Assembly (NCBI RefSeq): GCF_003626575.1
Contig: NZ_RBDY01000004.1
Span: 1-64,000, forward strand
Length of the DNA: 64,000 bases
DNA from: Streptomyces radicis
GTDB lineage: Bacteria > Actinomycetota > Actinomycetes > Streptomycetales > Streptomycetaceae
Reading direction: 5' to 3'
A program made the translations under genes and the position numbers. The notes beneath the pieces were generated by a model, which was given only the letters and a program-made list of their open reading frames with translations, was not told the DNA's origin and ran no database searches. Positions 34,954-43,164 of this stretch are shown piece by piece. How positions within the stretch are numbered: the stretch's first letter is position 1; each line of letters starts with the position of its first letter.

Positions 34954-35856
34954 TCAGGCGGTGCGGCCCAGGGTCTCGGCGACGCGCATGAAGCCGTCCG
35001 CGCCGTGGCCCAGGCCGATGGCGCGGCGGGCCATGCCCTCGGCCGCGCGCATCACGCCCGCGTCGATGCCATGGGCCTCGGACGTGTGGACGACATGGGT
35101 CATCGACGACACCGCCGACGTGATCGGGTTGCCCTGCTCGGTGAACGCCCCGGTGTCCACCTCCTCCGCGGTCTGCTCGATGATCGCGGGAAGGATCGAC
35201 CCGATCCCCCGGGCGAACGGCGCCAGTTCGCGGGCGGTGATCCCCTCGGCCCGCGCCACCGCCAGGGCGTGCGCGTACCCCGCCATCGACGTCCAGAAGA
35301 TGTCGAGCAGCACGACGTCGTACGCCGCCGCCCGGCCGATCTCCTCGCCGAGGAAGGTGTGGGTGCCGCCGAGGACGTCGAGGGCCGCCCGGTGTTCCCG
35401 GTACAGCGCCTCGGGCCCGCTGTGGATGAACACCGCTTCGGGCGTGCCGATCGTGGTGGTGGGCGTCATGATCGCGCCGTCCAGGTAGCGGACGCCGTGG
35501 CCCGAGGCCCACTCGGCGGTGTCCCGGGCGCGTTCGGGGGTGTCGGCGGTCAGGTTGACGACCGTCCGGCCCTTGAGCGCCGCGGCGACGGCGTCGCGGC
35601 GCAGGACGGCGTCGGACGCGTCGTAGTTGACCAGGCAGACCACGGTCAGCGGGCTCGCCGCCACGGCCTTCTCGGGCGAGGCCGCGGCGATCGCGCCCCG
35701 TTCGACCAGGTCACCGTCCTTGCCCGGCGTGCGGTTCCAGACCGTGGTCCGCACACCGGCGTCGAGGAACGCCCCGGCGAGCGACCGACCCATCGGCCCC
35801 AGACCGATCACGGTCACGGTCGGGGTCACGGCAGACTGTTCGGAGGGTGTGGACAT
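34954..35856 (-). CDS. imine reductase-like NAD(P)-binding oxidoreductase
   Basis: A 300-residue paralogue of the gene at 125-1111. It has the Rossmann motif VTVIGLGPMGRSLAGAFLDA, VWNRTPGKDGDLVERGAI, and the middle helix and C-terminal dimer domain typical of imine reductases (YLDGAIMTPTTTIGTPEAVF). The ATG at 35856 follows GGAGTTGC. It is divergent from an HxlR regulator 48 bp away, a common layout for an oxidoreductase controlled by a redox or electrophile-sensing repressor. The substrate is unknown. Confidence 0.87.
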   Translation of the reverse strand: MSTPSEQSAVTPTVTVIGLGPMGRSLAGAFLDAGVRTTVWNRTPGKDGDLVERGAIAAASPEKAVAASPLTVVCLVNYDASDAVLRRDAVAAALKGRTVVNLTADTPERARDTAEWASGHGVRYLDGAIMTPTTTIGTPEAVFIHSGPEALYREHRAALDVLGGTHTFLGEEIGRAAAYDVVLLDIFWTSMAGYAHALAVARAEGITARELAPFARGIGSILPAIIEQTAEEVDTGAFTEQGNPITSAVSSMTHVVHTSEAHGIDAGVMRAAEGMARRAIGLGHGADGFMRVAETLGRTA

Positions 35857-35904
35857 GGAGCAACTCCCATAGGTGAGCGACATAAACGAACAAAAGGGGC
35901 AGAG

Positions 35905-36258
35905 ATGACGCGCAGTCGTGCCCAGGACACGAATGTCTGTGGAGTGACCGCCGCGATCGCCGTGATCGACGGCAAGTGGAAGACGGTTCTGCTGTGGCTG
36001 CTCGAGTCGGGCCCGCGGCGCCCCGGCGAGATCCGCCGACGGCTGCCTGGCCTCAGCGAGAAGGTCCTGACTCAGGCGCTCAGGGAGATGGAGGCGGACG
36101 GCCTCGTGCACCGGGAGGTGCACGAGGGGCTGCCCCTGAAGACGGAGTACTCGCTGACTCCGTTCGGCCGCGACCTCGCCGAGGCGCTGGCTCCCCTCTC
36201 CGACTGGGGCCACCGCCGCCTGGAGCGGCTCACCCCGGTCGGCCCGGCCACCCCCTGA
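35905..36258 (+). CDS. HxlR family transcriptional regulator
   Basis: A 117-residue winged-helix regulator. The HxlR signature is clear: CGVTAAIAVIDGKWKTVLLW, then RRPGEIRRRLPGLSEKVLTQ, LREMEADGLV and a conserved C-terminal helix. A Cys at the N-terminal helix (NVCGVTAAI) is where thiol-sensing HxlR proteins carry their redox switch. The ATG follows AGGGGC. It is divergent from the imine reductase gene. An inverted-repeat block 83 bp beyond its stop recurs upstream of the first imine reductase. Confidence 0.88.
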   Translation: MTRSRAQDTNVCGVTAAIAVIDGKWKTVLLWLLESGPRRPGEIRRRLPGLSEKVLTQALREMEADGLVHREVHEGLPLKTEYSLTPFGRDLAEALAPLSDWGHRRLERLTPVGPATP

Positions 36259-36340
36259 TCCACGGCCACCTCCGCGTCCCGTGCGTCGGGCGGCCCCTTC
36301 GACCGCCCACCACCAGCGTCGCCCGGCGGCCGCCCGCTGC

Positions 36341-36361
36341 CAAGTACCCACATATAAGTGG
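36341..36361. promoter_or_regulatory. candidate HxlR-type operator, second copy
   Basis: TACCCAC-ATATAA-GTGGGTA forms a perfect seven-base inverted repeat (36345-36364), preceded by CAAG. It is 18/21 identical to 1194-1214. It lies in the 247 bp gap between the HxlR stop and the next gene, which has no other recognisable content. It may serve a gene that has been lost, or act on HxlR from downstream. Confidence 0.5.
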
Positions 36362-36505
36362 GTATCCGGCAGCCCCGCGGCGTGCGGGGCGAGTCGTGGG
36401 GCATCTCCTCGCCGTCCACGAGCCGTTCCTCGGGCAGCTCATCGGATCCGGAGCTTCACACGTTGACCCCGACCCCGGTGGACGGCGGCTCCGTAGACTC
36501 GACTC

Positions 36506-37039
36506 ATGGGTGAGCGCGGGGAGTTCGGCAGGGGGCCAGGGGGTGGGTTCGGCAACCACTTCTCCGGGCGTGCGGAGAACGTCGTCCAGGCGCAGCACGT
36601 GGGCAGCGTGCACTTCCACGGCCAGTCGGGGATCGACGCGCGCTTCGCCGGGCGGTGGCGGGAGGACTTCCACGACGGCACCAGCCCCACGGTGGTGTGG
36701 GAGCTGAGGCTCAACGGCGCGTTCGCGGCCCGGCCGACCGGTGCGCCGCGCGGCGGCTGGGGCGCGTTGCGGAGGCTCGCGGTGCGCGAGTGGTTCGGCG
36801 AGTGGCGGGTCGCCCATCCGCAGGGCGGGACGTCGTGGATCGAGCTGCTGGCCACGGACGTCGACAGCCCGGCCCTCGGCCTGGTGAGCGCGCTCACGCG
36901 GCAGCCGCCCGAGCGCCGCGACACCCTGACGGCCCTGACCCGCTCCGCGGGCATCGGACCGTGGTCGGGGTCGGGGTTCACGCTGTCCTGGACGACCCAC
37001 AAGGGCGACCCGGCGGGCAGCGTGTGGACCCGCATCTGA
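36506..37039 (+). CDS. unknown protein with N-terminal NVVQA-type motif
   Basis: A 177-residue protein of unknown function. The N-terminus GNHFSGRAENVVQAQHVGSV, followed by HFHG, matches a short motif seen at the start of many streptomycete signalling and effector proteins (G-x-NVVQA-x-V/I-x-G-x-V-H-F-H), where it precedes proteases, NTPases or other effector domains. The rest (RFAGRWREDF, TVVWELRLNGAFAARP) looks beta-rich and continues to a C-terminal SGSGFTLSWTTHKG. No catalytic motif or membrane segment is seen. It stands 35 bp upstream of an SDR gene on the same strand. Confidence 0.6.
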   Translation: MGERGEFGRGPGGGFGNHFSGRAENVVQAQHVGSVHFHGQSGIDARFAGRWREDFHDGTSPTVVWELRLNGAFAARPTGAPRGGWGALRRLAVREWFGEWRVAHPQGGTSWIELLATDVDSPALGLVSALTRQPPERRDTLTALTRSAGIGPWSGSGFTLSWTTHKGDPAGSVWTRI

Positions 37040-37073
37040 GCCCGCCGCCAGGACAGGACCTAGGGTCGCTCCC

Positions 37074-38039
37074 GTGACCCGAGCGGAGAAGCCCGCGCCC
37101 TGGACGCCGCGGGACGTGCCCGATCTGACGGGGCGCGCGTTCGCCGTGACCGGCGGGAACGCCGGGATCGGCTACTTCGTCTGTGAGCACCTCGCCGGGG
37201 CGGGCGCCAGGGTGGTCCTCCTCGCCAGGGACCCGGGGCGCGCGGACGCCGCCGCCGCGTCGCTGCGCGAGCGGGCGCCGGGCGCCGACGTCGTCACGGT
37301 GCCGCTCGACCTCGCCGACCTGGAGTCGGTCGCGTCGGCCGCGACGGCGCTCACACGCCTCGACCGCCTCGACGGTCTCGTCCACAACGCGGCCGTCGTC
37401 CACCCCGGCAGGGTCAGGCGCACGACCCGGCAGGGCTTCGAGCTGGCCGTCGGCACCAATCACCTGGGCCACTTCGCGCTCACCGCGCTGGCCTGGCCCG
37501 CACTCGCGGCGACGCCGGGCAGCAGGGTCGTGCCCGTGGGCAGCGTGATCACGCGGCGGACGGGGTTCGGCCCCGGCGACGTCGAGGACCTCATGAGCGA
37601 GCGCTCCTACCGCGGCAAGCGCGCCTACGCGCGGTCCAAGCACGCCGCGCAGTCCTTCGGCTTCGAGCTGGACCGCCGCCTGCGCGCGGCGGGGGCCGAT
37701 GTCCACGCCGTCGTCGCGCACCCGGGGCTCGGCCTTGACGCCGCGAGCCCCTTCCGCGCCGGGGTGAACGAGCCCTCGCCCGCCGCCCGCGCGGGGGCCC
37801 GGCTGCTGGCGCCCGTGGCGCAGGGCAAGCACCGCGGGGCCTGGGCGGCGGTGCGCGCGGCGACCGATCCCGAGGCGGTCGGCGGCCGGTACTACGGCCC
37901 GGCCCGCGGCGGCACGGGCCTCCCCGTGGCGAAGCGCCCGCCCACGGCCGACACCGACCCGCTCGGGGGCGCCCGCCTGTGGGCCCTGTCGGAGCGCCTG
38001 ACGGGCATCACGTTCCCGCTCCCCCCTCGCCTGCCGTGA
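37074..38039 (+). CDS. intact SDR family oxidoreductase
   Basis: A 321-residue short-chain dehydrogenase, probably of the retinol-dehydrogenase-like/extended group. It has the cofactor loop TGGNAGIG, HNAAVVHPG in place of NNAG, a Ser in VGSVITRR and the catalytic YARSK. It starts with GTG and runs 32 bases into the end of the convergent GntR gene. The N-terminus (APWTPRDVPDLTGR) closely resembles that of the SDR at 60187-61119 (WNAGDIPDLTGR), and the C-termini are also alike (LWALSERLTGITFP versus LWVVSEELTGVTFP), so the two are paralogues. Confidence 0.85.
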   Translation: MTRAEKPAPWTPRDVPDLTGRAFAVTGGNAGIGYFVCEHLAGAGARVVLLARDPGRADAAAASLRERAPGADVVTVPLDLADLESVASAATALTRLDRLDGLVHNAAVVHPGRVRRTTRQGFELAVGTNHLGHFALTALAWPALAATPGSRVVPVGSVITRRTGFGPGDVEDLMSERSYRGKRAYARSKHAAQSFGFELDRRLRAAGADVHAVVAHPGLGLDAASPFRAGVNEPSPAARAGARLLAPVAQGKHRGAWAAVRAATDPEAVGGRYYGPARGGTGLPVAKRPPTADTDPLGGARLWALSERLTGITFPLPPRLP

Positions 38040-38733
38040 GCCCGGCGCCGCCGCCGTGCGTCGGAACGGCGCGGCAACCGGCCGTGTGGGAGGCCGCCTC
38101 GGCCGCGGCCGTCGTCTCCGCGCCCGCGCGGATGGCGTCGAGCAGGCGGGCGTGGTCCATGTGGTCCTCAGGGCGCAGCGCGGGCCCGAAGTGCTCGGTG
38201 AGCGAGTCGGCGATCACATGCCCGAGATCGGCGTACAGCTCGAGCAGCACCTCGTTGTGGGACGCGGCGACCACGGCGAGGTGGAACGCGGCGTCCGCGT
38301 GGACGAACGCGTCGCGGTCGCCCGACTCCCAGGCCCGTTCGCGCCGTTCGAGCAGCGCGTCCAGCCTGCGCAGGTCCTCGTCCGTGCGGTGCCGGGCGGC
38401 AAGACCCGCGGCCGACTCCTCCAACGCGCGCCGCACCTGGCGCACAGCGCGCTGGTCGGCGGCGGCGAAGCGGCGGCGCATCACGCCCGCGAGCTCGCTC
38501 GTCGCCACGACATAGGTGCCGGAGCCATGGCGGATGTCGAGCAGCCCGTTGTGGGCGAGGGCGCGCAGGGCCTCCCTGATCGTGTTGCGGGCCACGCCGA
38601 GCTCCCGCACCAGCTCGGGCTCCGTGGGGATGCGCGACCCCACGGGCCAGGCGCCCGACGTGATCTGCTGCCGCAGCTGCGCGATGACCTCGTCGAACAG
38701 CCCCGAGGGCCGATTGATGGGACGTAGACTCAT
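38008..38733 (-). CDS. GntR family (FadR/FCD) regulator
   Basis: A 241-residue regulator with a winged helix at 8-75 (GSRIPTEPELVRELGVARNT, then IREALRALAHNGLL and RHGSGTYV) and a C-terminal FCD domain (FHLAVVAASHNEVLLELYAD). It is divergent from a CynX/NimT-type MFS gene with only 22 bp between starts. The inverted repeat ATGGGA-N10-TCCCAT overlaps its start codon, so one bound regulator would control both genes. The Gly/Ala-rich tail extends into the SDR gene end. Confidence 0.87.
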   Translation of the reverse strand: MSLRPINRPSGLFDEVIAQLRQQITSGAWPVGSRIPTEPELVRELGVARNTIREALRALAHNGLLDIRHGSGTYVVATSELAGVMRRRFAAADQRAVRQVRRALEESAAGLAARHRTDEDLRRLDALLERRERAWESGDRDAFVHADAAFHLAVVAASHNEVLLELYADLGHVIADSLTEHFGPALRPEDHMDHARLLDAIRAGAETTAAAEAASHTAGCRAVPTHGGGAGLTAGEGGAGT

Positions 38734-38738
38734 CCCAT
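38717..38738. promoter_or_regulatory. candidate GntR operator ATGGGA-N10-TCCCAT
   Basis: ATGGGA (38717-38722) and TCCCAT (38733-38738) are perfect inverted arms. The site covers the GntR start codon and ends 17 bases before the MFS start. Position and symmetry favour a shared autoregulatory operator. Confidence 0.45.
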
Positions 38739-38755
38739 GACTTTACGATGAGGGG

Positions 38756-39973
38756 ATGCCGAACGAGCGATCCGCGGTCCGATCCGCGGCGACAGGGCGC
38801 TGGATACCCCATCTCGCGATCGCCGCGCTCATCCTGGCCGCGCTCAACCTCCGCCCCGCGGTCACCAGCCTCGGGCCGCTGCTCGAGGAGGCCCGCGCCG
38901 CGCTGGGGATGAGCGCCACGCTGGCCGGGCTGCTGGCGTCGCTGCCCGCGCTGTGCTTCGCGGCGGTCGGCTTCGCCGCGCCGCGGCTGGCCGGGCGGCA
39001 CGGGGCCGAGGCCGTCGTGGCAGCCGGGCTCGCGGCGCTCGCGACGGGCCTGGCGCTGCGGCCCCTCGCCGGGGGGACGGCGGCGTTCGTCGCGCTGACG
39101 GGACTCGCGCTCGCGGGCATCGCGGTGGCGAACGTCCTGCTGCCCGTGGTGGTCAAGCAGCGGTTCCCCGACCGGGTGGGCGCGATGACCGGGCTGTACT
39201 CGACGGCCCTCAACGTGGGCGCGTCGTCGGCCGCGGCGGCCACCGTTCCGCTGGCGGGGGCGTTCGGCGACGACTGGCGGGTGGGGCTCGGCCTGTGGGC
39301 GGCGCTGGCCGCGGTGGCCGTTCCGCCGTGGGTGGCGCTGGCGCGGCAGCGGCGTTCACGCGGGGGCGCGGCCGGGGGCGCGCGGGCCGTTCGCGCGCCG
39401 GGGCCGCGCCTGACGCGCGACCGCACCGCGTGGGCGTTGGCCGGGTACTTCGGCCTCCAGGCCACGGCCGCGTACGTCATCATCGGCTGGCTGCCGCAGA
39501 TCTACCGCGACGCGGGGCTCTCCGCCGAGGCCGCGGGCCTGCTGTTCGCGGTGACGTCGGTGCTCGGGGTGCCGCTGTCGTTCGCGCTCGGCGCGGTGGC
39601 GGGGCGCCTCGCGCACCAGAGCGGCATCGCCGTCGCCGTCGGGCTGTTCGGCCTCGCCGGATACGCGGGCCTGTGGGCCGACCCGGCCGCCGCGCCCTGG
39701 CTGTGGGCGGTACTGCTCGGCGTCGCCAACTGCTCGTTCCCGCTCGCGCTCACGATGATCGCGCTGCGCGGCAGGGACGGCGCGACGGTGACGCGCCTCT
39801 CGGGCTTCGCGCAGAGCGTCGGCTATCTGATGGCCGTCCCAGGGCCGATCCTGGTCGGCACGCTCCACGAGCACACCGGCGGCTGGCGCGCGGTGCTCGC
39901 GGTGATGGCCGCGCTGATGCTCCCCCAGCTCGTGGCGGGGGCACTCGCGGGCCGCCACCGCCGGGTCGGGTGA
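38756..39973 (+). CDS. CynX/NimT-type MFS transporter
   Basis: A 405-residue membrane protein with about twelve hydrophobic segments. The opening AALILAALNLRPAVTSLGPLL is the hallmark of the CynX/NimT cyanate and nitroimidazole transporter group. TM2-3 carries FAAPRLAGRHG and there is an Arg-rich central loop (RQRRSRGGAAGG). It is controlled in all likelihood by the divergent GntR protein. The substrate is unknown. The start lies very close to the operator, so the message may have a very short leader. Confidence 0.87.
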   Translation: MPNERSAVRSAATGRWIPHLAIAALILAALNLRPAVTSLGPLLEEARAALGMSATLAGLLASLPALCFAAVGFAAPRLAGRHGAEAVVAAGLAALATGLALRPLAGGTAAFVALTGLALAGIAVANVLLPVVVKQRFPDRVGAMTGLYSTALNVGASSAAAATVPLAGAFGDDWRVGLGLWAALAAVAVPPWVALARQRRSRGGAAGGARAVRAPGPRLTRDRTAWALAGYFGLQATAAYVIIGWLPQIYRDAGLSAEAAGLLFAVTSVLGVPLSFALGAVAGRLAHQSGIAVAVGLFGLAGYAGLWADPAAAPWLWAVLLGVANCSFPLALTMIALRGRDGATVTRLSGFAQSVGYLMAVPGPILVGTLHEHTGGWRAVLAVMAALMLPQLVAGALAGRHRRVG

Positions 39974-39988
39974 CGGGCGGCGGCGTTC

Positions 39989-40828
39989 TCACGCGGGGAC
40001 GAAGCGGACCTCGAACAGGTGGGGCCACAGCTTGCCCGTGATGAGGAACGTGTCGCCCTCCGGCGTCTTGGCGATGCCGTTGAGGACGTCGGCCGCCCAC
40101 TCCTCGTCCTCGCTCAGCAGCCCAGAGGCGTCGATCTCCCCGGTGACCTCGCCGCTCGCGGGGTCGATGCGCAGGATGGTGTCCGTCTGCCAGACGTTGG
40201 CGTAGACGGTGTCGCCGACGCACTCCAACTCGTTGAGGTCGGACGTGGGCCGCCCGTCGGAGAGCACCTCGACGCGGCCTGTCTCCTCGAACGTCTCCGG
40301 GTCGCGGAACGTCAGCTCGCCCGAGCCGTCGCTCATCACCAGGCGCCCGTGCTCCGGCTGATGGCACAGTCCCCAGCCCTCGCCCTCGTAGGAGACGGTG
40401 CGCAGCTCCTCCAGCGTCGCGGGGTCGCGCTCGAACGCGATGCCGTTCCGCCATGTCAGCTGCCAGAGCGAGGTGTCGGTGACGGTGATGCCCTCGCCGA
40501 AGAGGGGCGAGGGGAGGTCGACCCTGGCCAGCTCGTCGCCCGTGGCCAGGTCGGTCGCCGAGACGAACGACTGCCCCACGCGCCCCGTGCCCTCGTAGAG
40601 CACGCCGTCGGCGATCTCGAGCCCCTGGGTGAAGGCGTTCACATCGTGCGGCAGCGTCCTGACGACCTCGACGCGCAGCGCCTCGGGGGCCACCGAAGGC
40701 TGCTGGGCCGAGCTGGGCTCGCCCGAGGCCAGCAGGGTCGCGCAGACCGCGAGGACGAGCCCGGCGGCCGCCGCCGTCCCGGCGCGCCGGTGGGTGCTGT
40801 GCTCGCGTGGTAGCCCGCGTCGTATCAC
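39989..40828 (-). CDS. secreted glutaminyl-peptide cyclotransferase (plant-type QC)
   Basis: A 279-residue enzyme that converts N-terminal glutamine of peptides to pyroglutamate. A Sec signal peptide occupies about 1-42 (Arg-rich, then AAAAGLVLAVCATLLASG). The mature part is a five-bladed beta-propeller with family motifs: HDVNAFTQGLEI, YEGTGRVGQS, FGEGITV, YEGEGWGLC, LNELECV and DVLNGIA. GTG at 40828 follows GAGGAGG. It ends close to the MFS gene stop (convergent). It may protect exported proteins or modify peptides outside the cell. Confidence 0.9.
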   Translation of the reverse strand: MIRRGLPREHSTHRRAGTAAAAGLVLAVCATLLASGEPSSAQQPSVAPEALRVEVVRTLPHDVNAFTQGLEIADGVLYEGTGRVGQSFVSATDLATGDELARVDLPSPLFGEGITVTDTSLWQLTWRNGIAFERDPATLEELRTVSYEGEGWGLCHQPEHGRLVMSDGSGELTFRDPETFEETGRVEVLSDGRPTSDLNELECVGDTVYANVWQTDTILRIDPASGEVTGEIDASGLLSEDEEWAADVLNGIAKTPEGDTFLITGKLWPHLFEVRFVPA

Positions 40829-40997
40829 GAACGCCTCCTCGGGATGTCGACAAAGACCTTAGACCGGAATCCGGCGGAGCCCCAGGGCCCGGGACCCGAC
40901 GGTTGGTGAGGAGATTCCGCGAAGGGGCCGGGGCGACCGCCTTGGGGGGAAGGGGAGTTGGGCGGACGCCGCACGGACCGCCGGGGCGGCCTGGCCC

Positions 40998-41020
40998 TGT
41001 CACACAAAAGGCCTGTGACA
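40998..41020. promoter_or_regulatory. inverted repeat TGTCACA-N9-TGTGACA
   Basis: Perfect seven-base arms (40998-41004 and 41014-41020) with the spacer CAAAAGGCC. CACAAAAGG also occurs as a direct repeat (41003-41011 and 41019-41027). It lies in the otherwise empty gap between the cyclotransferase start and the next plus-strand gene, so it is a candidate operator for either. Confidence 0.4.
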
Positions 41021-41079
41021 CAAAAGGTGGGCCGAGCCTGGCGTGGCGACGCCCCCCAGATTCGAACAAGTGATTGAAT

Positions 41080-41331
41080 ATGGGCATGGTGAACTCCGGC
41101 TTCCCCGACGACCTGGTCCGCGATCAGCACGCCTGGAACCACACCTACCAGCGGTTGGTCACCTGCCGACCCGAGGAGTACACGGTGCTGCGCCGCCGCC
41201 TGCTGCACCTGTCCTGCCGCATCGCCTACCACCCGCACTGGGCCGGGCACCGCTCCGCCGCCAGCTGGGCCGAGCTGCGCCACGACACCCGGCGGCACGA
41301 GGTCGCCCAGCGCCTCGCTCGGGCCGTGTGA
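41080..41331 (+). CDS. small conserved-looking protein, unknown
   Basis: An 83-residue acidic-to-basic helical protein (MGMVNSGFPDDLVRDQHAWN). It contains Trp and His residues at regular spacing (WNHTYQRL, HPHWAGHRSAASWAEL) and no transmembrane helix. ATG 41080 is preferred to an upstream TTG (41074). The family is not recognised. The gene is followed by a short NTF2-like frame and a MarR gene in the same direction. Confidence 0.5.
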   Translation: MGMVNSGFPDDLVRDQHAWNHTYQRLVTCRPEEYTVLRRRLLHLSCRIAYHPHWAGHRSAASWAELRHDTRRHEVAQRLARAV

Positions 41332-41349
41332 CCCCTTCCCAACGCCGCG

Positions 41350-41700
41350 TTGACAGGCTCGAGCCACGACACGGCAGCAGCCCCACGCGGGGACGTCGAA
41401 CGCCACGGCCATCGCCCTGGCCACGGACCGAGGGGCGCGGGCCCGATCACGCCGGGGCAGTTCGCGGAGTGGGTGGGGCGTTCGGGGATCACGCTGGTTC
41501 CCCGCTCGTGGCACCCGATCAGCGGGCGCCTCATGGTGGTGGAGGAGGACGCCTCATGGCCGGGGAGCGAGGTCCCGACCCGGGTGGCGACGGTCTTCCG
41601 GGTGGTCGATGGCCAGGTGACGGCCGCGCTCCGGCTGCCCGATCTGGCGTCGGCGCTCGATCTGGCGCACATCTGCCGAGAGATGGCGGCCACCGAATGA
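41350..41700 (+). CDS. possible NTF2/SnoaL-like short protein
   Basis: A TTG-started 116-codon frame. Its middle and end (HPISGRLMVVEEDASWPGSE, then RVATVFRVVDGQVTAALRL) resemble the second half of NTF2/SnoaL-fold proteins, including the pattern around the last beta strands. The first 40 residues are low-complexity. The N-terminal helix of the fold is not evident, so it may be 5'-truncated. Its stop overlaps the MarR start (ATGA), which supports real translation. Confidence 0.45.
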   Translation: MTGSSHDTAAAPRGDVERHGHRPGHGPRGAGPITPGQFAEWVGRSGITLVPRSWHPISGRLMVVEEDASWPGSEVPTRVATVFRVVDGQVTAALRLPDLASALDLAHICREMAATE

Positions 41701-42146
41701 GCGAGGCCGGGCCGGGACAGGTGCTGTTCGCGTTCGTCCGGCACTGGGCGCGCAGGTCTCCGGGCGGCGACGCCCAGGGCGGCGAGCGGGGTCGTCTCGT
41801 GCTCGTCACCGAGGCGGTCCACTCCCTGACCCGACGCGGCGTCGCGGCCACGGTCAACGCGATCGCGCACGAGATCGGGATCGACCAGAGCGGCGCGTCG
41901 CGGCTCGTCAAGGGCGCCACGGAGGCCGGATATCTGTCGATGCGGGCATCGGAGACGGACGCCCGCCGGCGCGAGGCGGCGCTCACCGCGTCGGGGCACG
42001 TCCTGTTGGAGCAGGCGCACCACTGGCAGGAGGAGGTCTTCGACCGGCTGACGGAGGGCTGGAGCGAGCGGCGGCGCCTCGCCTTCCAGCGGGCGATGAC
42101 GGACCTGATCGCCCGCTCCCACCCGGGGGACACGGGCGGCCGGTAG
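41697..42146 (+). CDS. MarR family regulator
   Basis: A 149-residue winged-helix regulator. DNA-binding helices read VNAIAHEIGIDQSGASRLVK and GATEAGYL, and the wing SETDARRREAALTASGHVLL, with the usual Asp-Arg-Arg of MarR wings. Flanking helices form the dimer. It overlaps the preceding frame by ATGA and is followed 53 bp later by an alpha/beta hydrolase gene, which may be its target or partner. Confidence 0.82.
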   Translation: MSEAGPGQVLFAFVRHWARRSPGGDAQGGERGRLVLVTEAVHSLTRRGVAATVNAIAHEIGIDQSGASRLVKGATEAGYLSMRASETDARRREAALTASGHVLLEQAHHWQEEVFDRLTEGWSERRRLAFQRAMTDLIARSHPGDTGGR

Positions 42147-42199
42147 GGTCGGCACCTTCGGCATCCTCGGCACCACGCGACGACGGAGGGCGGGCGGCG

Positions 42200-43024
42200 A
42201 TGGACGAGTGGCGGCTCGGCGAGACGTTCGACGGGCCGACCGGGGCGGTGCGGTGGAACCGGCTCGGCGATCCCGCGGCACCCCCGGTGGCGCTCCTGCA
42301 CGGGACGCCGTTCTCGTCGTACGTGTGGCGCGCGATCGCCCGGGCGCTGGCCCGGCGCTTCCAGGTGTTCGTCTGGGACATGCCGGGCTACGGGGCCTCG
42401 GAGATGCGCGACGGGCAGGATGTCTCGCTCGCCGCGCAGGGCCGCGCCTTCCGCGCGCTCCTCGACCACTGGGGCCTGCCCGAACCCCTTGTCGTCGCCC
42501 ATGACTTCGGCGGCGCCGTCGCCCTGCGCGCCCATCTGCTGCACGGCGCGCGCTACCGGCGGCTCGCGCTGGTCGACCCGGTGGCGCTCGCGCCGTGGGG
42601 CTCGCCGTTCTTCCGGCTCGTCGGCGCGCACGCCCCGGTGTTCGAGCAGCTGCCGCCCGCCCTGCACGGCGCCCTGGTGCGGGAGTACATCGCGTCCGCG
42701 AGCGGCCCTGGGCTGCACCCCGCCACGCTCGAACGGCTGGTGGCGCCCTGGCTGGGCGAGCCGGGGCAGGCGGCGTTCTACCGCCAGATCGCGCAGGCCG
42801 ACCGGCGTTTCACCGACGAGGTGCAGGAGCGGTACGGCGCGATCGACCTCCCCGTGCTCGTGTGCTGGGGCGAGGACGACACCTGGATCCCGGTGGCCAG
42901 GGGCCATGACCTCGCCGCCCGCATCCCGGGCGCGCGGCTGCGCCTGATCGCCGGCGCGGGCCATCTGGTGCAGGAGGACGCCCCGGCCGAACTCACCGCC
43001 GCCCTGCTCGACTTCCTCAGCTGA
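42200..43024 (+). CDS. alpha/beta hydrolase with Asp nucleophile
   Basis: A 274-residue cytosolic hydrolase. It has the oxyanion motif LLHGTPFSS, the nucleophile elbow VAHDFGGAV with Asp in place of Ser, the acid residue in CWGEDDTWIP and His in AGAGHLVQED. An Asp nucleophile is typical of haloalkane dehalogenases and epoxide hydrolases. The substrate is undetermined. Start ATG 42200. It lies downstream of a MarR gene on the same strand. Confidence 0.83.
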   Translation: MDEWRLGETFDGPTGAVRWNRLGDPAAPPVALLHGTPFSSYVWRAIARALARRFQVFVWDMPGYGASEMRDGQDVSLAAQGRAFRALLDHWGLPEPLVVAHDFGGAVALRAHLLHGARYRRLALVDPVALAPWGSPFFRLVGAHAPVFEQLPPALHGALVREYIASASGPGLHPATLERLVAPWLGEPGQAAFYRQIAQADRRFTDEVQERYGAIDLPVLVCWGEDDTWIPVARGHDLAARIPGARLRLIAGAGHLVQEDAPAELTAALLDFLS

Positions 43025-43164
43025 CGGCCGCCTCCCGGCGTTCTCCGGGCGTTCTCCGGTGATTCTCCGGGAGTTCTCCCTCTTTTCTCATGCCCCTCTC
43101 ATGCACGGTTGCTTTCGTTGCCGCAGTCAACGACATGGGACCGAGAGAGACAGGAGGTGCCCGA

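Noticed and set aside
31248..34991. 1247-codon plus-strand frame opposite lodA/lodB
   Set aside because: Shadow frame: low-complexity Gly/Arg text with no motif, whereas the minus strand encodes both LodA and LodB with conserved residues.
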